From Lentinula raphanica (taxonomy: Eukaryota > Basidiomycota > Agaricomycetes > Agaricales > Omphalotaceae): a stretch of 64,000 bases of DNA. The DNA is taken from the NCBI GenBank assembly GCA_027919835.1, contig JANVFP010000010.1:1-64000 (forward strand), given 5' to 3'. Under the pieces are notes generated by a model. The model ran no database searches and was not told the DNA's origin. It was given only the letters and a program-made list of their open reading frames with translations. Of the stretch, positions 52,065 through 64,000 are shown piece after piece; positions within the stretch are counted from its first letter, which is position 1, and every line of letters starts with the position of its first letter. The position numbers and the translations under genes were made by a program.

Positions 52065-53565
52065 ATGAACGCGTCTGAACAAGCTGAGTTTGAAGAAGAA
52101 GAGGCTATCAGCGGGACTGGAGAAGGAGACGAAATCATGGAAGAAGCTGAGGAGCAGGAAGACGGCTACAGTGCGTGTCCTTCTGGGCCTCCTGCCACAG
52201 AATCTCATCGCATCCCTGAAATCGTTCAGCATCGTCAACACCTACTTCTACATTGACCTGGATTAGCTGGTTCTGCTCTCTGCCTGGGCACGAGTATTTC
52301 TGTGAAGTCACCGAAGACTTTATCGAAGACGACTTCAACCTCACAGGACTAAACACGTTGGTGCCGTTCTGGAAAGAAGCGATGGAGATGGTCCTAGACG
52401 TTGAACCTGGTATGTTTCAAGGACCCCATGCCATGAGTAACGCGTTTAGTTTATCTGTTGGATAGATGAAGATACCTCGAAGATACCGGATGTATCCATC
52501 GTTGAATCCTCGGCGGAAATGCTATATGGTCTGGTCCATCAACGATATATCCTAACCAGAGTTGGTCTGGCGGCGATGGTAACTCTTGATGCAATCCCAG
52601 ATTTGACTCTGCTCACTCGGTCTATCTTTAGGTTGACAAATATGAAGCAGGAGTCTTTGGCTCGTGTCCAAGAGTGTACTGTTTAGGCACCAACGTTGTT
52701 CCTTGCGGAAGGTCAGATATGTATGGGCTCGATACTGTAAAACTGTTCTGTCCGAACTGCAACGATATCTACGTTCCACCGAGTAGCAGATATCAAGGCG
52801 TTGATGGTAGGTTTGACTGCTCTACATCAATGCTTACTCATGCATGTTGATTCCAGGTGCGTTCTTTGGCACGACTTTTGCTCATCTTTTCTTCCAAACA
52901 TACCGCGAATTGGCACCCGCTCCATTTTGGAAAGCACCTCCAAGCTCATCGATGTCCAACTCGCCTCGTCTTAGCACGAGTTCCATGACACACTCCACTC
53001 CCACCTTTGTGAATCCGAACCCTCACGGAGGGCAAAAACGCGCCGCGGGATATGTCTACGTGCCCCGTATCTATGGTTTTAAAGTCAGCGAACGGGCCAA
53101 GTGTGGGCCTCGGATGCAATGGCTCAGGCTGCGGCCCGAAAGTCCGGAGGAGCTGGATATGGTAGACTGGAGAGGACGATGGATAGATGATGAAGATGAC
53201 GACTACGATGAGGACGAAGAGGAGGAGGAGGACAGACAGATGGAAGATTTCGATCCGGTACGCCCAAAACACTCATTGTCTCATAAATCGCTGAATTTTC
53301 TGTCAATTCATAGGACGCGAATGACGATGACGACGACGATGAGGAGGAAGAAGAGGAGGAAGAAGAGAAACCCGTGAAGCCTCTTTCAACGGGCCGGCAG
53401 CATGCAGATGCACCAACTGGATCGGCACGAACAACACCAACCTCAAATCCAAGTGCGCGCCCTGTGATTACAGCTATCAGTCTTCCAAAGATGAATACTT
53501 CTATCGGTGACGGAAAGTTGCGTGTTATTAGACAATGGTCGCCCGCTGTCGGCTTGGCAGCTTGA
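52065..53565 (+). CDS. CKB1: Casein kinase II regulatory subunit beta
   Basis: Regulatory beta subunit of protein kinase CK2, which dimerises through a zinc site and docks two catalytic subunits. It starts [13 protein letters not shown] (52065) with an acidic N-terminus. Exon 2 from 52230 gives [17 protein letters not shown] and [14 protein letters not shown], the family hallmark. Exon 4 holds the zinc ribbon: CPRVYC, then a non-family Cys in VPCG, then [29 protein letters not shown] and PRIYGFKV follow. An unusual Asp/Glu-rich tail spans the last intron (about 53190-53375). The tail ends with a disordered Ser/Pro region, stop 53565. The fungal homolog could equally be labelled CKB2. Roughly 340 residues, longer than animal CK2 beta because of an insert and the tail. 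Confidence 0.93.
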
Positions 53566-53927
53566 ACAATCTCGCCGATGATATTCGTGATTAATCTTCG
53601 ACGTTGGCCTTGAATTTGAGCTATTCATTGTGGTCTCCTTTATACCTTACTGCATATTTATACTGTTATTCTGTTTGAACCAAGGCTTCCATTTCTACTA
53701 CACAGTATACTCAAGTTGATAGAGTCTCCTATTTTTCTTCACTTGAAGTCAACGTCTTGAGTTGACGTTGAGCGCTTGAGCGCTGAATCCTGATTGAAGA
53801 TTGTTAAGCGCCTAGTAGGCGCCTGAGAATCACTGTCGTGGGAAACTATATAGCTCCAGAGTCACAAGACTCGCTCTTCTCTATCTACCAGCAAACTACC
53901 TGAAGAAATTTCAGCAACCTCAAGACC
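53566..53927. promoter_or_regulatory. Promoter region of eL36 with TATA box
   Basis: TATATAG at 53847-53853 is 75 bp before the ATG of the ribosomal protein gene. Repeated CTTGAG/TTGACG words lie at 53740-53790. Assignment is from position and motif. Confidence 0.45.
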
Positions 53928-54576
53928 ATGGCCCGAAGCAGTGAGTCTGTGTCTTCCTACTTGCATTTATCGTTGCTGATCTCAATTGCCTGCGCCCCCT
54001 CGTCTGAATCTTATTCCACGCTGTTTGCAATCGTTCGCGTTCATTCATAAACCACGATAATTCAATTTCGAACGTAGATCTGAGAGTCGGCCTCAACAAA
54101 GGCCACCCAACAACACCTATCCCCAAAAGCGTGCGCCCCTCACAGCGCAAGGGTATTCAGTCGACGAAGACCAAATTTGTGAGGTCTGTCATCCGGGAGG
54201 TTGCTGGTTTCTCCGCCTATGAGAGAAGAGTGATGGAGTTGCTCAGGAACTCAAAAGTGAGTGAATCATGGCATACGAGGGAACGTTGATCATTCTTGTG
54301 CACTGGTGTTGAAGTGCTGTTGTGATACATATACCCTTGCCCAGAATTGTCCCTTCTCTTCCATTTCGTATCGGTGACTGATTATCATTCTCTCATCTAC
54401 TCTTACAGGACAAGAAGGCTCGTAAGCTCACAAAGAAAAGGGTACGCGATGCGTTCCGACTATGTCAGTTACTATCGCTGATTCTTTCTTAACAGCTGGG
54501 TACCCTCCTCCGCTCGAAGCGCAAACTCGAAGAGTTGGGAACGATCATCCAGGAGTCGAGAAGGGCGGCTCACTAG
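53928..54576 (+). CDS. RPL36: 60S ribosomal protein eL36
   Basis: A component of the large cytosolic ribosomal subunit, about 101 residues. Four exons: 53928-53940 (a 13-nt first exon, MARS), 54078-54256, 54409-54441 and 54496-54576. The protein reads [15 protein letters not shown], then [35 protein letters not shown], and ends [20 protein letters not shown] with AAH. All match eL36 in order and size. A short first exon ending just after the ATG and a TATA box upstream are common for fungal ribosomal protein genes. Confidence 0.96.
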
Positions 54577-55246
54577 AGTGCTGTTATGTGCAAAGCTGTA
54601 AATTCATATGGTCGTTCCCCCTCCCGTGGATGGCTACTCAACATATGCATCAGTGTCTCTGTATTATGAACCTCATCGTCTATGCAATCTCCGAGTTGAT
54701 CCATGCCGACTGTATTGAAGGTGGATATGCTGTTGGACCGAAGTATATGGAATGAAAAAAGTCAACACCGATATTTTGACTTTGATGAGAGGGTATGGCA
54801 GTGAATGGCGGTTGCCATCTGTTCGCAGTTATTCGTCCAATCAGCATCTCGTTAACTGGGAAGCTCGCTACTTATAACTTCGAACTCAAGGTTGTTTTGT
54901 GGAGATATTTGAGCGGCTGCTTCATCTGATGGAACTTGTTTCATCGGATTGTTGTTACCACCAGCGAGGTGGTTTTTGAGTTAGCCTCACGTCTTATCTT
55001 TTCCTGGAGGTCCAGATGAGAGCCTTTATTGTCAGCTGAAGAGTTTTCAGAAAAGGACGAAGAAAAGATAGATATCTGGAACCGGCCTAGAGCCGTAAGG
55101 TGAGAGAAAAAGAATAATCTTACGAAGCGTTGAGTTGTCAGCCGCCCGGGAACGAAGATGAGTAATCACGCTTAGTCCGCCGGGAATTCGCGTCGTCGGG
55201 ATGATCAAAAATTCCAACTTGCATATATTTCTTGCCTTCCTTGCTA
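54577..55246. other. Intergenic, nothing recognised
   Basis: Holds the eL36 3' end and the upstream region of the VTT gene. No coding exon supported. Confidence 0.5.
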
Positions 55247-56823
55247 ATGTCTTCTTTAGCTCCCCCGCCAATCTCAAGAAATAGAGCATCGTCTACTACT
55301 CTTCGTCCAGCCCTCACGCTCAAGTCACTCGGCCGGAGACGCTCAAGCACTCAGCTGAAGCCAGTTCCTGCAACTCCTTCAATTCCTCAGTGCTCTTCCC
55401 CTAGCGATACTTCTCAGCCTTCAATGTTCCTCATGGCTTTGTCAACCGTGCTGCAGTGGCTTCATCTCGAGTCGAAGCACGTACTTTTACCAGATTGGTC
55501 TTCGCCGTCAACTCCAGACGAAACCGGAGACATCTACGCTCTTCCTCTACCGGCATCAGCCACCAAGTCAAGTTTTGGTGATGTCCTTACCCCAAAAACT
55601 TCTCCGCGAAATCAGTGGCCGTCTGTCAGTCTTTTTCTTTATACTTCTGGAGTTCAAAACCTCATGATTTTCCAAGATGCACGCGCCCATTGTCTTCGTT
55701 ATATGTCTTTTCCCTCTATCCACCGTCCTCGTCCTCCTAGCCCTCTCAAGTTTACCTATATCATTCTCATGGCCTAAAACACTCACGGACCTTGCCGAGT
55801 TAGGCAAAGATTTGCATAGATATTCAGAGAGTGGATGGATACCTCTTGCTCACGTTGTCGGTGTACTAGCGCTCACCGCAGTATGGAAACACGCTTGGTC
55901 AATACCAGGGAGCGTGATATGGAATGTCCTAGCTGGCGCATTGTTTTCACCAGTGTTCGCCACTATCCTATTGACCATCCTCACGACAATAGGCTCCCTC
56001 TGTGCATCGCTGTTAGCAGCTCCACTTGCGCCACTCATTATGCGTTTTCTTCCGCGCGTTCTGGACATGACGCGCGCGGCGCTCGAAGGCGATGCAGGCA
56101 AACCGGTTTCATCGACTTCATCCGGTTCCGAAACAGAAGTCAAATCAATATCATCCAAGACTCAATCCTCAGGTGCTTGGGTCAGGCTTTCTGTGTTGAG
56201 GCTCGTCGGTGTTGTGCCATGGTCAGGTATTAATATCGCTTGCGGTGTCTGTGGCGTCCCCGTGTGGGACTGCATGCTGGGCTCATTCATCGGTACCTTA
56301 CCCTGGACAGCAGTCACTTGCCAGGTATGCTTTTGGGCGTTTTAATGTGAATCTTGACACTCACGGATACATTCCGCAGATTGGGGATATCTTACAAACA
56401 GTCGCTTACGCACCCTCAGCGACATCACAGACCGTCTCATCTCTCCTCATGTCACCAGAAATCATCATCAAGCTAGTCTTTTTGTCGTTCTTGTCTCTAG
56501 CTCCTATTTTGGCAAGAGACCACTTAAAGTCATTAATCAGCACCTCCGTCACATCATCTTCCGATTCCGTTCGGGAAACGGTACCAGCTCCAATGGAACC
56601 GGAAAAAGTCGTATCAATGTCAGCTCAGCTGTCTGCACAATCAGAACAGGACGAGAGGCGTGTATCACGGTGGACCTGGATGAAAGAATGGAAGGTCCGG
56701 TTACCGTCGAAATCTAGAACCAGAGAAGAGAGAGACAAAAGCGACAGGATGCGGAAATTGGACGAGCTGGTTGATGAAAAACAGAGGTTGCGTGAGCGGG
56801 AGGAGGGTATCTTGCCTTCATAG
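55247..56823 (+). CDS. VTT (SNARE-associated/TVP38-TMEM64-like) membrane protein
   Basis: Three exons: 55247-55624, 55677-56322 and 56380-56823. The N-terminal 126 residues are Ser/Pro-rich and probably cytosolic. Exon 2 begins MHAPIVFVICLFPLS with a first membrane helix. The VTT core follows: WKHAWSIPGSVIWNVLAGAL, then a Thr-Ile-Leu-rich helix and GSLCASLLAAPL. A second half has GVVPWSGINIACGVCGVP and FIGTLPWTAV. The tail after 56600 is charged (REERDKSDRMRKLDELVDEK). The family acts in Golgi and ER membrane traffic and, for TMEM41/VMP1 relatives, in lipid scrambling. Which of these applies is not visible. The phase-0 GTCAGT donor at 55625 fixes the frame. Confidence 0.82.
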
Positions 56824-57477
56824 TCTCTACCCCCGGTCATACGTTTTCCTCGTTGCTACGCATCAATCGCCTTTCTCATCATCCGCTCTTCACCTTGCCT
56901 TCATCTATCTTGTACTGCACGCCTATCTGGGGCGGCAGCGATTGCTCACGAATTCTTGACGACACGAACACCATCTTGATCCAACTGATGTTTATTCTAC
57001 CACACTCACGCTGTCTTAATCTCGACCTAACCATCACTGATCATCATTGCCATGTACCGAGCTCTTGTTTATTCGTGCAACTTAGTTCAGTTCATACCCT
57101 TTCCTTTGTTACTTTGTCACCCTCTTTCGTTCGAAACGCTGGATCTTTCTCATCGTTCCTTGGTTAAATTTATCCGTTATACTTGCAATCTCCTTAATGT
57201 TCTACAATCTTCATCCATGATGTCTGTATCATCTAGTTGAATTTCATTTCAGATGCATATTTGTTTCGCAGCCTTTCATTATTCGTCTGCATCAAGCCAG
57301 ATTCATACTCTATCGCATGTTTTACTACTAGTTGCAATGTTCAAATATAAGGAAAGTTTCTGGTGCTAGCATCTGTATACGGGAACATATAGGATCAATC
57401 TCCGAGGTCAAAGGCAATTACTTAAAAATTGACTTCTCGTTTCCCCCCGACATCTGCACCTTCTGGACAACAACCAT
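56824..57477. other. Intergenic, nothing recognised
   Basis: Pyrimidine-rich region between two plus-strand genes. It should hold the promoter of the MFS gene; no clear motif. Confidence 0.5.
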
Positions 57478-59287
57478 GATCGCTGCAGTTGTGCAGACCA
57501 AGTTTAAAACAGCTCCTTCCGTGACAGCTTTGGATGAAAATGCCGATAATGACCAACGCACCTTGAATTCAGAAGAGGATTCGGATCCCGAGTTGAAGCT
57601 ACCAAAGCGTTCTTCACTAGTCATCATTCTGCTGGCCAATGCACTTCTTCAGGTTGCCATCTGCAAGCTCGCTGATATATAGAGATACTGATAGTACTTA
57701 CGACAGATATCTTTCTTCATCATCGTCTCCTCATCAAACGAGTACGCTTTACATCTAGGTGGTACTTCAACGTTCAGCGGTTTGTCAAAGTTCTTCTATC
57801 CTATCGGACGTATCTGGTTCTGATAATCATGAATGTGCAGGTGTCGTTATCGGTATACCTACTGTCTTTTCTGGACTCACTCTCATTCCTCTTATGAAAT
57901 ATGATAGAGGTGTTTCCGAACCAGTTGCTTGCGGCTTCGAAGTCTACTAATCCCCTGTTTGTAGGTGGCTATGGTCTGGCTTTGAACATATGTTGCACTG
58001 CGTCTATATCCGGTATGGTGCTATATGGAAGTGCATACAAGGCAAACTGGCTATATCTAATCCTCTTGGGACGGATAACCAGCGGAATGGGCTTTGCGAT
58101 GTGGATGTACTGCAAACGGTTTTGCTCTGACCCGCGAATCGTAGGAATCAGAAGGAGGACATTACTTGCAAGCTGGCTTATGGTGGGGAATGGTGTTGGT
58201 ATGGGATTGGGTCCTCTATTGGGTGGGATCTTCTACAAGTATGTTGGGTTTGGGAAGGGAACTGGGAACGTCTGGAACGGCTTCACTAGTCCGGCTTGGG
58301 TTTTGGCAGGAGTTTGGGCTGTCTACTGGGTCGCAGTCCAGATTTGGTTTGAGGATGTCCCACTAATCGAGGATTCCAATACCGAGAACTCTCCTGAAAA
58401 TATTGAACTCGTGGAGAAAGGCCCTGTGCAGCTAATGGAAGATCGCTCTAGTGAAGACCCAGTCAATGCTTCGGGGACCTCGTATCGTCATCATACCCAT
58501 CCTTCTCCTCCTTCTCCTCCTTCTCTTTCTACTGTACCCCCTCGCTCACCAACACCGTCAAATGTACATAACGACAGACTGGAACTTGGGCAGTGGGCTT
58601 CGGTAATTTGCATATGCTGGTTTGCAATGGCCTCGTTCTTCATCCTTGGAGCATGGGAAGCCAACATACCTGTTTGTACGTACAGTACTGCGAATTACAG
58701 GTTTCATGTTACTGAAGCTAGTTCTCGCTCATGCAGATGGATCTGTCAATCCACATCTCAACTTCACCCCATTCGCTGCCGGTAATTTCCTCGCCATCGG
58801 CGCCTTGGCCTGTTTCCCATTTTTTATCATCAATGTTTTCCTCGTCCGACGAGTTCAAGATCGGTACACCCTGATGTTCGGCGCTAGCTTAGGCGGGGCT
58901 GCACTCGTAATATTTTTAGTTCTGCTGAGCCTAGACAAGACCGCTTCGGGAGGCTCGAACAACTGGGTATCAAGTCAGATCGGTGTTGGATCTGCTCCAG
59001 CGTTTTTCATTTGTTGGTTCGCCGTTGCGTTGGGATTCAACATTGCAAGTACTGTCACGATGAGTCTGCTGAGCAAGCAGTTACCGGCAACAGTGAGATG
59101 GAATGGAATGTCTTCGGTGATGGTTCAGTATAGTAACTACCTTGGGAGGGTGACTGGAGCTGTATGGGGCGGTGCCGGTGTCAGCGTAGGGATGACACGA
59201 TATGTTGGTCTAGAAATTGCTATCACTGGAATTGGGGTGGCGCTGGCATCATTGGTGTGGAAGCACCTCAAGGCAAAAACTGGTTAA
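57478..59287 (+). CDS. Major facilitator superfamily transporter
   Basis: A multi-membrane-span secondary transporter. Exon 1 (from MIAAVVQTKFKTAP at 57478) is acidic and ends in the first helix (SSLVIILLANALLQ). An exon near 57710-57765 gives SFFIIVSSSNEYALHLGG. A later exon has VIGIPTVFSGLTLIPL. The long exon from about 57965 gives further helices with the loop LGRITSGMGFAMWMY, GNGVGMGLGPLLGGIFY and AGVWAVYWVAVQIWF. A Ser/Pro-rich cytosolic loop (58380-58570) follows. The second bundle includes WASVICICWFAMASFFILG and runs to a stop at 59287. It resembles the basidiomycete MFS group with a long central loop; substrate unknown. The splice at 57770-57845 is not fully resolved. Confidence 0.8.
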
Positions 59288-59572
59288 GACGAATGTACAC
59301 ACTTAACATGTTGAAAAAAATTGAGACAGACAAGAAGAGCCTTAAGTTAGACCCTTAGCTTTTCAGAATATTGAAAAGTGGGTATCATCATTCCGACAAA
59401 CAAGGTTTCGTTGTGCAGCATAGCTGATTACGCGTACGAACCACCCCTCCGGTAACCTTAACAGCCTTCCAATCCACTCAAACCCGTTCCGCAAGCATTG
59501 GTGAAGCTGTTGGCTTTGGTGTCGGATAGAGAAATATCACTGAACTGGATAGATGAAGTGTGTCAGATGATT

Positions 59573-61676
59573 CTAGAGTTTGGAAAAGTATTGGGTATTC
59601 ACAGCAATGTTCTCGCATGGCGTGGCTTTATTACAGTCCAAAAGTACCGCAGGACGAGTAGGAGTTCCAGTTCCCTGATGAATATTATCAGTCGTTGCTC
59701 CTTGAGGTAAAACCTGATAGAACACGCACCTGGAAGTTTTCGAACGTCACATCTGAGATCTCCAAAGTTCCAGTGTCATCGGTTCCGCCCTATGCATGAT
59801 CATTCATCAGACGTTGGACTTTTGGGTGTTAATAGCTTCATACCTCCCAGAAAGCACTGATGTCTACAAAATTCGCACTCACGCTTCAAAGAACTGTTCA
59901 GACCTCGAGGGAAGAACAAAAGTACACACAGATGGGATACGCAGCCGCGCTCTATTGAGGTAGATTGAGCGGAAAGCAGAAATCAGGAGGACAGAGGAGA
60001 AAACTCACGAGTGTGAAACCGGTATAAGTGACGTTCTTCACAGTCCCTTGACAGTTGGGGTAACTCTTGATCATTACACCCGCGTCAGAGTTTGAGATCG
60101 TCACGTCGCTATAGTATACATTCTGCAGAGAACAGTCACTGATCTACGCACTTGAGAGAATCACGAGAATGACGAACCTGTACGTCGACTCCTGTTGCCC
60201 CGGAACCAAAAGAGCCTATGTTGCATCCTATACACGAAAGTTATCAATGTGGACTTAACATGGACGACTTGACAAATTGACCAGCAGTCCATTTGCAGGT
60301 GATTCTCTCAGCGACGAATCCCTGTTACATGTATTTTTAGATTACACTGCGACTTTGAAAGTCATTGTGTTGTACTCACATTGGTTGGTGTCTTGACAGT
60401 GACACATTCATCTTAAAAGGAGATGTGAGCAGCATGCACCCGCAATGATGATGAGGGGGCATACCTCCATTCTATATAGAATGATAAGCAAGACGAGGGT
60501 CAGGAAGATCAATCATCATTTATTCTGGTACTGACCTCAACCGAAACGTCGTGCACGTAGTTGTTGTTACCGCTCATATCAAAGCCATCAGTTTCTCCTG
60601 GAAGGTTGAACGAGGGATGAGGAGGACGGTAGCAATTCAGGATAATTAAGGATTTACCAATGTGAGAAGCGATGATAGCCATGTCGTGGGCTACATTGCT
60701 ACGTGGTAATGTCAGTTGAGATACTTCAACGCTTGATCAAGGAGGATCACTAACTTATCACCTGGATGATAATTCTCCTCGTTAGGCAGACTCGGCGGGG
60801 TCATGTTGATATTCTCGTACCAATCATTGTTACATGGAACATTGGGGCATCGTAGAGGTAAATCTGAGTTATTTCGCAGCTGGAACTCGTTGTAAGATTT
60901 TGGTCAAGAGTTTTTGAAAAGTAGACGGTACTTATTGCAGGTCTGGAAACGAATGAGACGTGGTCGGCTGGGATAAAGGGTGAGCTGGACGATATCACAA
61001 TCATCAGGCTAACTAGTTGCAGAACGAAGCTGGAATACGCTCACGTCGCCGCCTGGACGGTAACGGTACCCATTGCCTGAACATGATCATCAGCGAATGC
61101 ATTTCTATCTGAGAATGCAAGGCTGGATGCCTACCGTAAATCGCGCCTGGGCCATTGAGAAGAATGTTTTCGCAGTTCTATAAGATCCAGTTGATAAGTC
61201 GCTTCCGACAATCTCAATAGTCCTCACCTCGAAAGTGAGCATCGTCCCGGTCAAATCAGGATTGAATGGTAAGAAGATTTCTCCTGCGATGTGCAAATTC
61301 CAGTTCTCGGCGCCATCGAATGTAACAGTGGATCTGGGCAAGACCACGCTTAGTAGTTATTCGGTCATAACTGTGAACAGCAGTATCTCACGCAAGGAGG
61401 TAATTTCCCGCTGGGACGTATAGGAGGACGTCCGTTGCGACAGTAGTAGTGACTTGAGGTATAACACACTCTTGCCACGTCTTGGTTAAAGCAGGACCAA
61501 GATCGGTGGAATTATCAGCAACAGCCCCTTTATCGACGTTCTTTGATGAGTTTGCCACGTATACAGATATCCCTGAACGTACCATAGTCAAGAACACTGC
61601 ACTCGATAAAGGACCAAACCGTCTGGACTTGCAAGCCCAGAAGTAGGAGAACGCCAATGAAGAAAGAAGAAAGCAT
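59573..61676 (-). CDS. GH28 rhamnogalacturonase-like secreted enzyme
   Basis: A secreted pectin-degrading enzyme, predicted to cleave rhamnogalacturonan. More than ten short exons on minus. It starts MLSSFFIGVLLLLGLQ (ATG 61676), a signal peptide, followed by CSVLDYGAVADNSTDLG and LYVPAGNYLL. Next are NWNLHIAGEIFLPF, ENILLNGPGAIYG and GYRYRPGGD. The active-site strand motifs differ from polygalacturonase: ETDGFD (for NTDG), GDECVTVK (for GDDC), CNIGSFGSG (no His) and VMIKSYPNCQ (for RIK). DECVTVK and the missing His are, to my knowledge, shared with rhamnogalacturonases of the family. The end reads PTRPAVLLDCNKATPCENIA and YFSKL, stop 59573. Exons near 60660-60960 are less certain. Confidence 0.8.
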
Positions 61677-62409
61677 AGCTCGCTGCGGAAATTTGCAGGT
61701 GTTCCTTGGTTGAAGTTGGTTTATAACTTGATAACTGGATAAATCTCGAGAAAACTTGGCTAATTGGTGTGCGATGTGCGGCCCCATGCCTCAGCCTGAA
61801 CCAGACGACCAAGTCAAAAGGCGTTGTCATGAAGGACGGACCGTATACCACCGTACAAAAGACCCGCTGCGATGTATATGCGAAAATCGGCGAATGTTTT
61901 CCAGGTGATTGAGGAGGATGGATGAAAGCAAGCGTTTGAGTCAGTGGTAAGCAATTTTAGGCTGTCGATACAACATTGAGTCTTCGGTGATTTGAGTCCA
62001 CTTTGGAAAGCTCCAACCGCTTTTAGCTCAACATAAGCCGGGCAGTTCAACGCAAACGACTACTTCTCAGAATGAGCTTGCCACGGATGAACAGCAGCAG
62101 AGTGATCAGGTTTCCAGCAAACGGACCGGTGATGATTTTTCACGTTCCTTCATTACTTCTGTTCCGCATGTACAATTGTATAGCAGCCAGGAAGTTTGCT
62201 CGGAAGAATCATGGGTAGTGACGCTGGCCATTGAACGAAGGAATGCTGGTGAGTGTCACTGGTCAAGTCTTCCAGCGAGTATCCGTTCTTATCCGGTCCG
62301 AGAAACGAGTAGTCACATCATGTGAGGTGACAAATCGTGACGCACGAATCAAAATTTCGCGCTCAACTCTGACAGTGAAACCGTCAGAACTGCCAGTGGC
62401 CACAGCACC
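61677..62409. other. Divergent promoter region of GH28 and MSH2
   Basis: About 730 bp between the two divergently transcribed genes. No consensus cell-cycle box was recognised. Small ORFs here are unsupported. Confidence 0.5.
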
Positions 62410-64000
62410 ATGATGTACGACAAGGAGAAAGAGCAGACTGACACCGTAACTGACCCCGGTTTTATATCTTTCTTCAATAAACTGCCCCAGAAATCTCCAG
62501 AGACGGGGACCCTACGACTTTTTCATCGCACAGGCACTGACGCATATTACGCTGTCTATGGTCCAGATGCCCTTTTTGTCGCCACTCATGTCTATCACAC
62601 GAACTCGGTAATCAAATATCTTGGAGCAGGAGGAAGAGCTGCGGGTCTACCGAGTGTAACGATGAAGACTACCGTTGCACAGATGTTGTTGAGGGATGCT
62701 TTGACTATCAAGCAACTCAAGGTCGAGATATGGGTGCCGGAAAGTGGACAGGGGAAGAGGGTTTCGAAGTTCATACTGGATAAAGAGGTGCATACCATAA
62801 GCTTGTGCTGGACAGCCTAATACTGATCTGATCCAGGCCTCCCCTGGCAATCTCCAAGCAGTCGAAGATCTATTATTTGTTGACACCGACCTCACCACTG
62901 CACCAATAGTGATGTCAATCAAGATTGCCTCGGTAGCAGCTTCATCGGGTGACAAGACGAGATCAAAAACAGTTGGTATAGCGTTTGCAGATACCAGTGT
63001 ACGTGAGCTCGGAGTTGCGGATTTCGTCGACAACGATCTTTTCTCCAACACAGAGGTATGCTTTGTTCGCTCTTGCACTTCAGGAGCATTCAGACTCAAT
63101 GATTCGTCAGTCTCTGATCATTCAACTATCAGTGAAGGAGGCCATCCTTCCGACTGGTACAGCTTCAGGCAACACGGATCGTGATGTAGACCTCAGAAAA
63201 CTCAAAGCGGTCCTTGATCGTTGTGGCGTCGTTGTCACAGAGCGGAAGCCAAGTGAATTTTCGACAAAAAATGTGGCAGATGATTTACCTCGTTTGCTTT
63301 CGGCTGCTGCTATGCCATCTGCAACAGAGGGTACCTCTGCTGATGCCTCTGTCACCATTCGTATGTTTGATACTATTGATAACTGTGTATCATTCTGAGG
63401 AACCTGTCTAGCACAACTTGCTCTTCCAACAGCTCCTTCTGCTTTATCAGCGCTCATCACATATTTATCTCTCCTATCTGACCCTTCCAACCATAATGCC
63501 TTCTCAATTCGAACGCATGACTTGGGACAATACATGCGTCTCGATGCCAGTGCGTTGAGGGCACTCAACCTTACAGAAACCCCAGGAAACGGTGGAACTA
63601 CAACAAGAAATACGACATTACTTGGTTTGTTGAACAAATGTAAGACAGCTCAAGGCATGAGACTTCTTGGAACTTGGCTCAAGCAACCATTGGTAAACCT
63701 TCACGAAATCAGTACGCTCTCATCGTCATTTTGATGTTCAATCTAACTGTGGGTTCTGCTCCAGTCAACCGTCAGAACTTGGTTCAGATGTTTGTTGACG
63801 ATACGAATTCTCGTCGAACGTTACAAGTAAGTAGAGCAGGAATTGACTCGGTCTGGCGCTAATATTCGTTTTAGGACGAATATTTGAGATATATGCCGGA
63901 CTTGCACCGACTAAGTAAGAGATTCCAGCGGTCTCAAGCAAGCCTGGAGGATGTGGTACGAGTATATCAGGTCGTGCTAAAGGTAATCATTAGTCTCCGT
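62410..64000 (+). CDS. MSH2: DNA mismatch repair protein MSH2, 5' part
   Basis: The MutS homolog that pairs with MSH6 or MSH3 to recognise mismatches in the nucleus. It starts [11 protein letters not shown] (62410). The mismatch-binding domain I begins [20 protein letters not shown], then [25 protein letters not shown] and GLPSVTMK. Domain II follows ([35 protein letters not shown]), then [20 protein letters not shown] from an exon near 63090. Domain III starts with [19 protein letters not shown] and [20 protein letters not shown]. The last visible exon is [20 protein letters not shown]. Introns are short. The gene runs off the window before the ATPase domain. MSH2 rather than MSH6 or MSH3 is indicated by the FISFFNKLP start and the absence of a long N-terminal extension. 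Confidence 0.92.

Noticed and set aside
55568..55807. Minus ORF opposite the VTT gene
   Set aside because: Antisense shadow of exon 1 and the first membrane segment of the plus-strand gene.

Overview
The window looks like nuclear DNA of an agaricomycete-type basidiomycete fungus. Protein genes are cut into short exons by roughly 45-80 bp GT...AG introns. The genes recognised are typical fungal ones: casein kinase II beta, ribosomal protein eL36, a VTT-domain membrane protein, an MFS transporter, a GH28 rhamnogalacturonase and MSH2. The mobile elements are also of basidiomycete type: Tnp2-like genes and Ngaro tyrosine-recombinase retrotransposons. No bacterial operon signals, CRISPR, rRNA or tRNA were seen.

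Region by region. (1) 1-3.1 kb: end of a gag-like ORF on the minus strand, followed by a gene-poor stretch unusually rich in the palindrome AGATCT. (2) 3.2-4.0 kb: RING-finger gene 1. (3) 4.3-23.6 kb: one minus-strand Tnp2-like transposase-type gene, split into three pieces by two complete 7.3-kb Ngaro elements. Copy A (5596-12859) lies on minus and copy B (14178-21481) on plus, so their 5' ends face each other across 1.3 kb of the broken gene. Both show the A1-ORFs-B1-A2-B2 split-direct-repeat layout, and neither makes a target-site duplication. Copy B has all three ORFs open; copy A has a one-base frameshift in RNase H. (4) 24.0-25.2 kb: a lineage-specific protein gene with a Gly-rich repeat. 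(5) 25.46-28.50 kb: a 3.04-kb AT-rich foldback element with arms of about 1.4 kb, flanked by TA. (6) 28.5-35.3 kb: a coiled-coil gene lacking its 5' end, a hypothetical gene, RING gene 2 and weaker gene candidates. (7) 35.6-37.9 kb: a WD40-like membrane-anchored gene whose 3' end is a tandem array of five copies of one small exon. (8) 38.6-41.2 kb: RING gene 3 on minus and a hypothetical protein with an internal duplication. (9) 41.2-50.4 kb: gene-poor DNA with broken P450 pieces in permuted order, minisatellites and a duplicated upstream region. (10) 50.4-64 kb: ordinary gene-rich DNA, with a GIY-YIG/T5orf172 protein, CK2 beta, eL36, a VTT protein, an MFS transporter, GH28 and the 5' half of MSH2, cut off by the window end.

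The left two thirds is a dynamic compartment of nested transposons, foldback DNA and lineage-specific paralogs. The right fifth is a conserved housekeeping block. The observations I find most worth following are the tandem exon array with one decayed splice acceptor, the double Ngaro insertion in a single host gene, the giant foldback element, and the three RING paralogs with identical exon layout.
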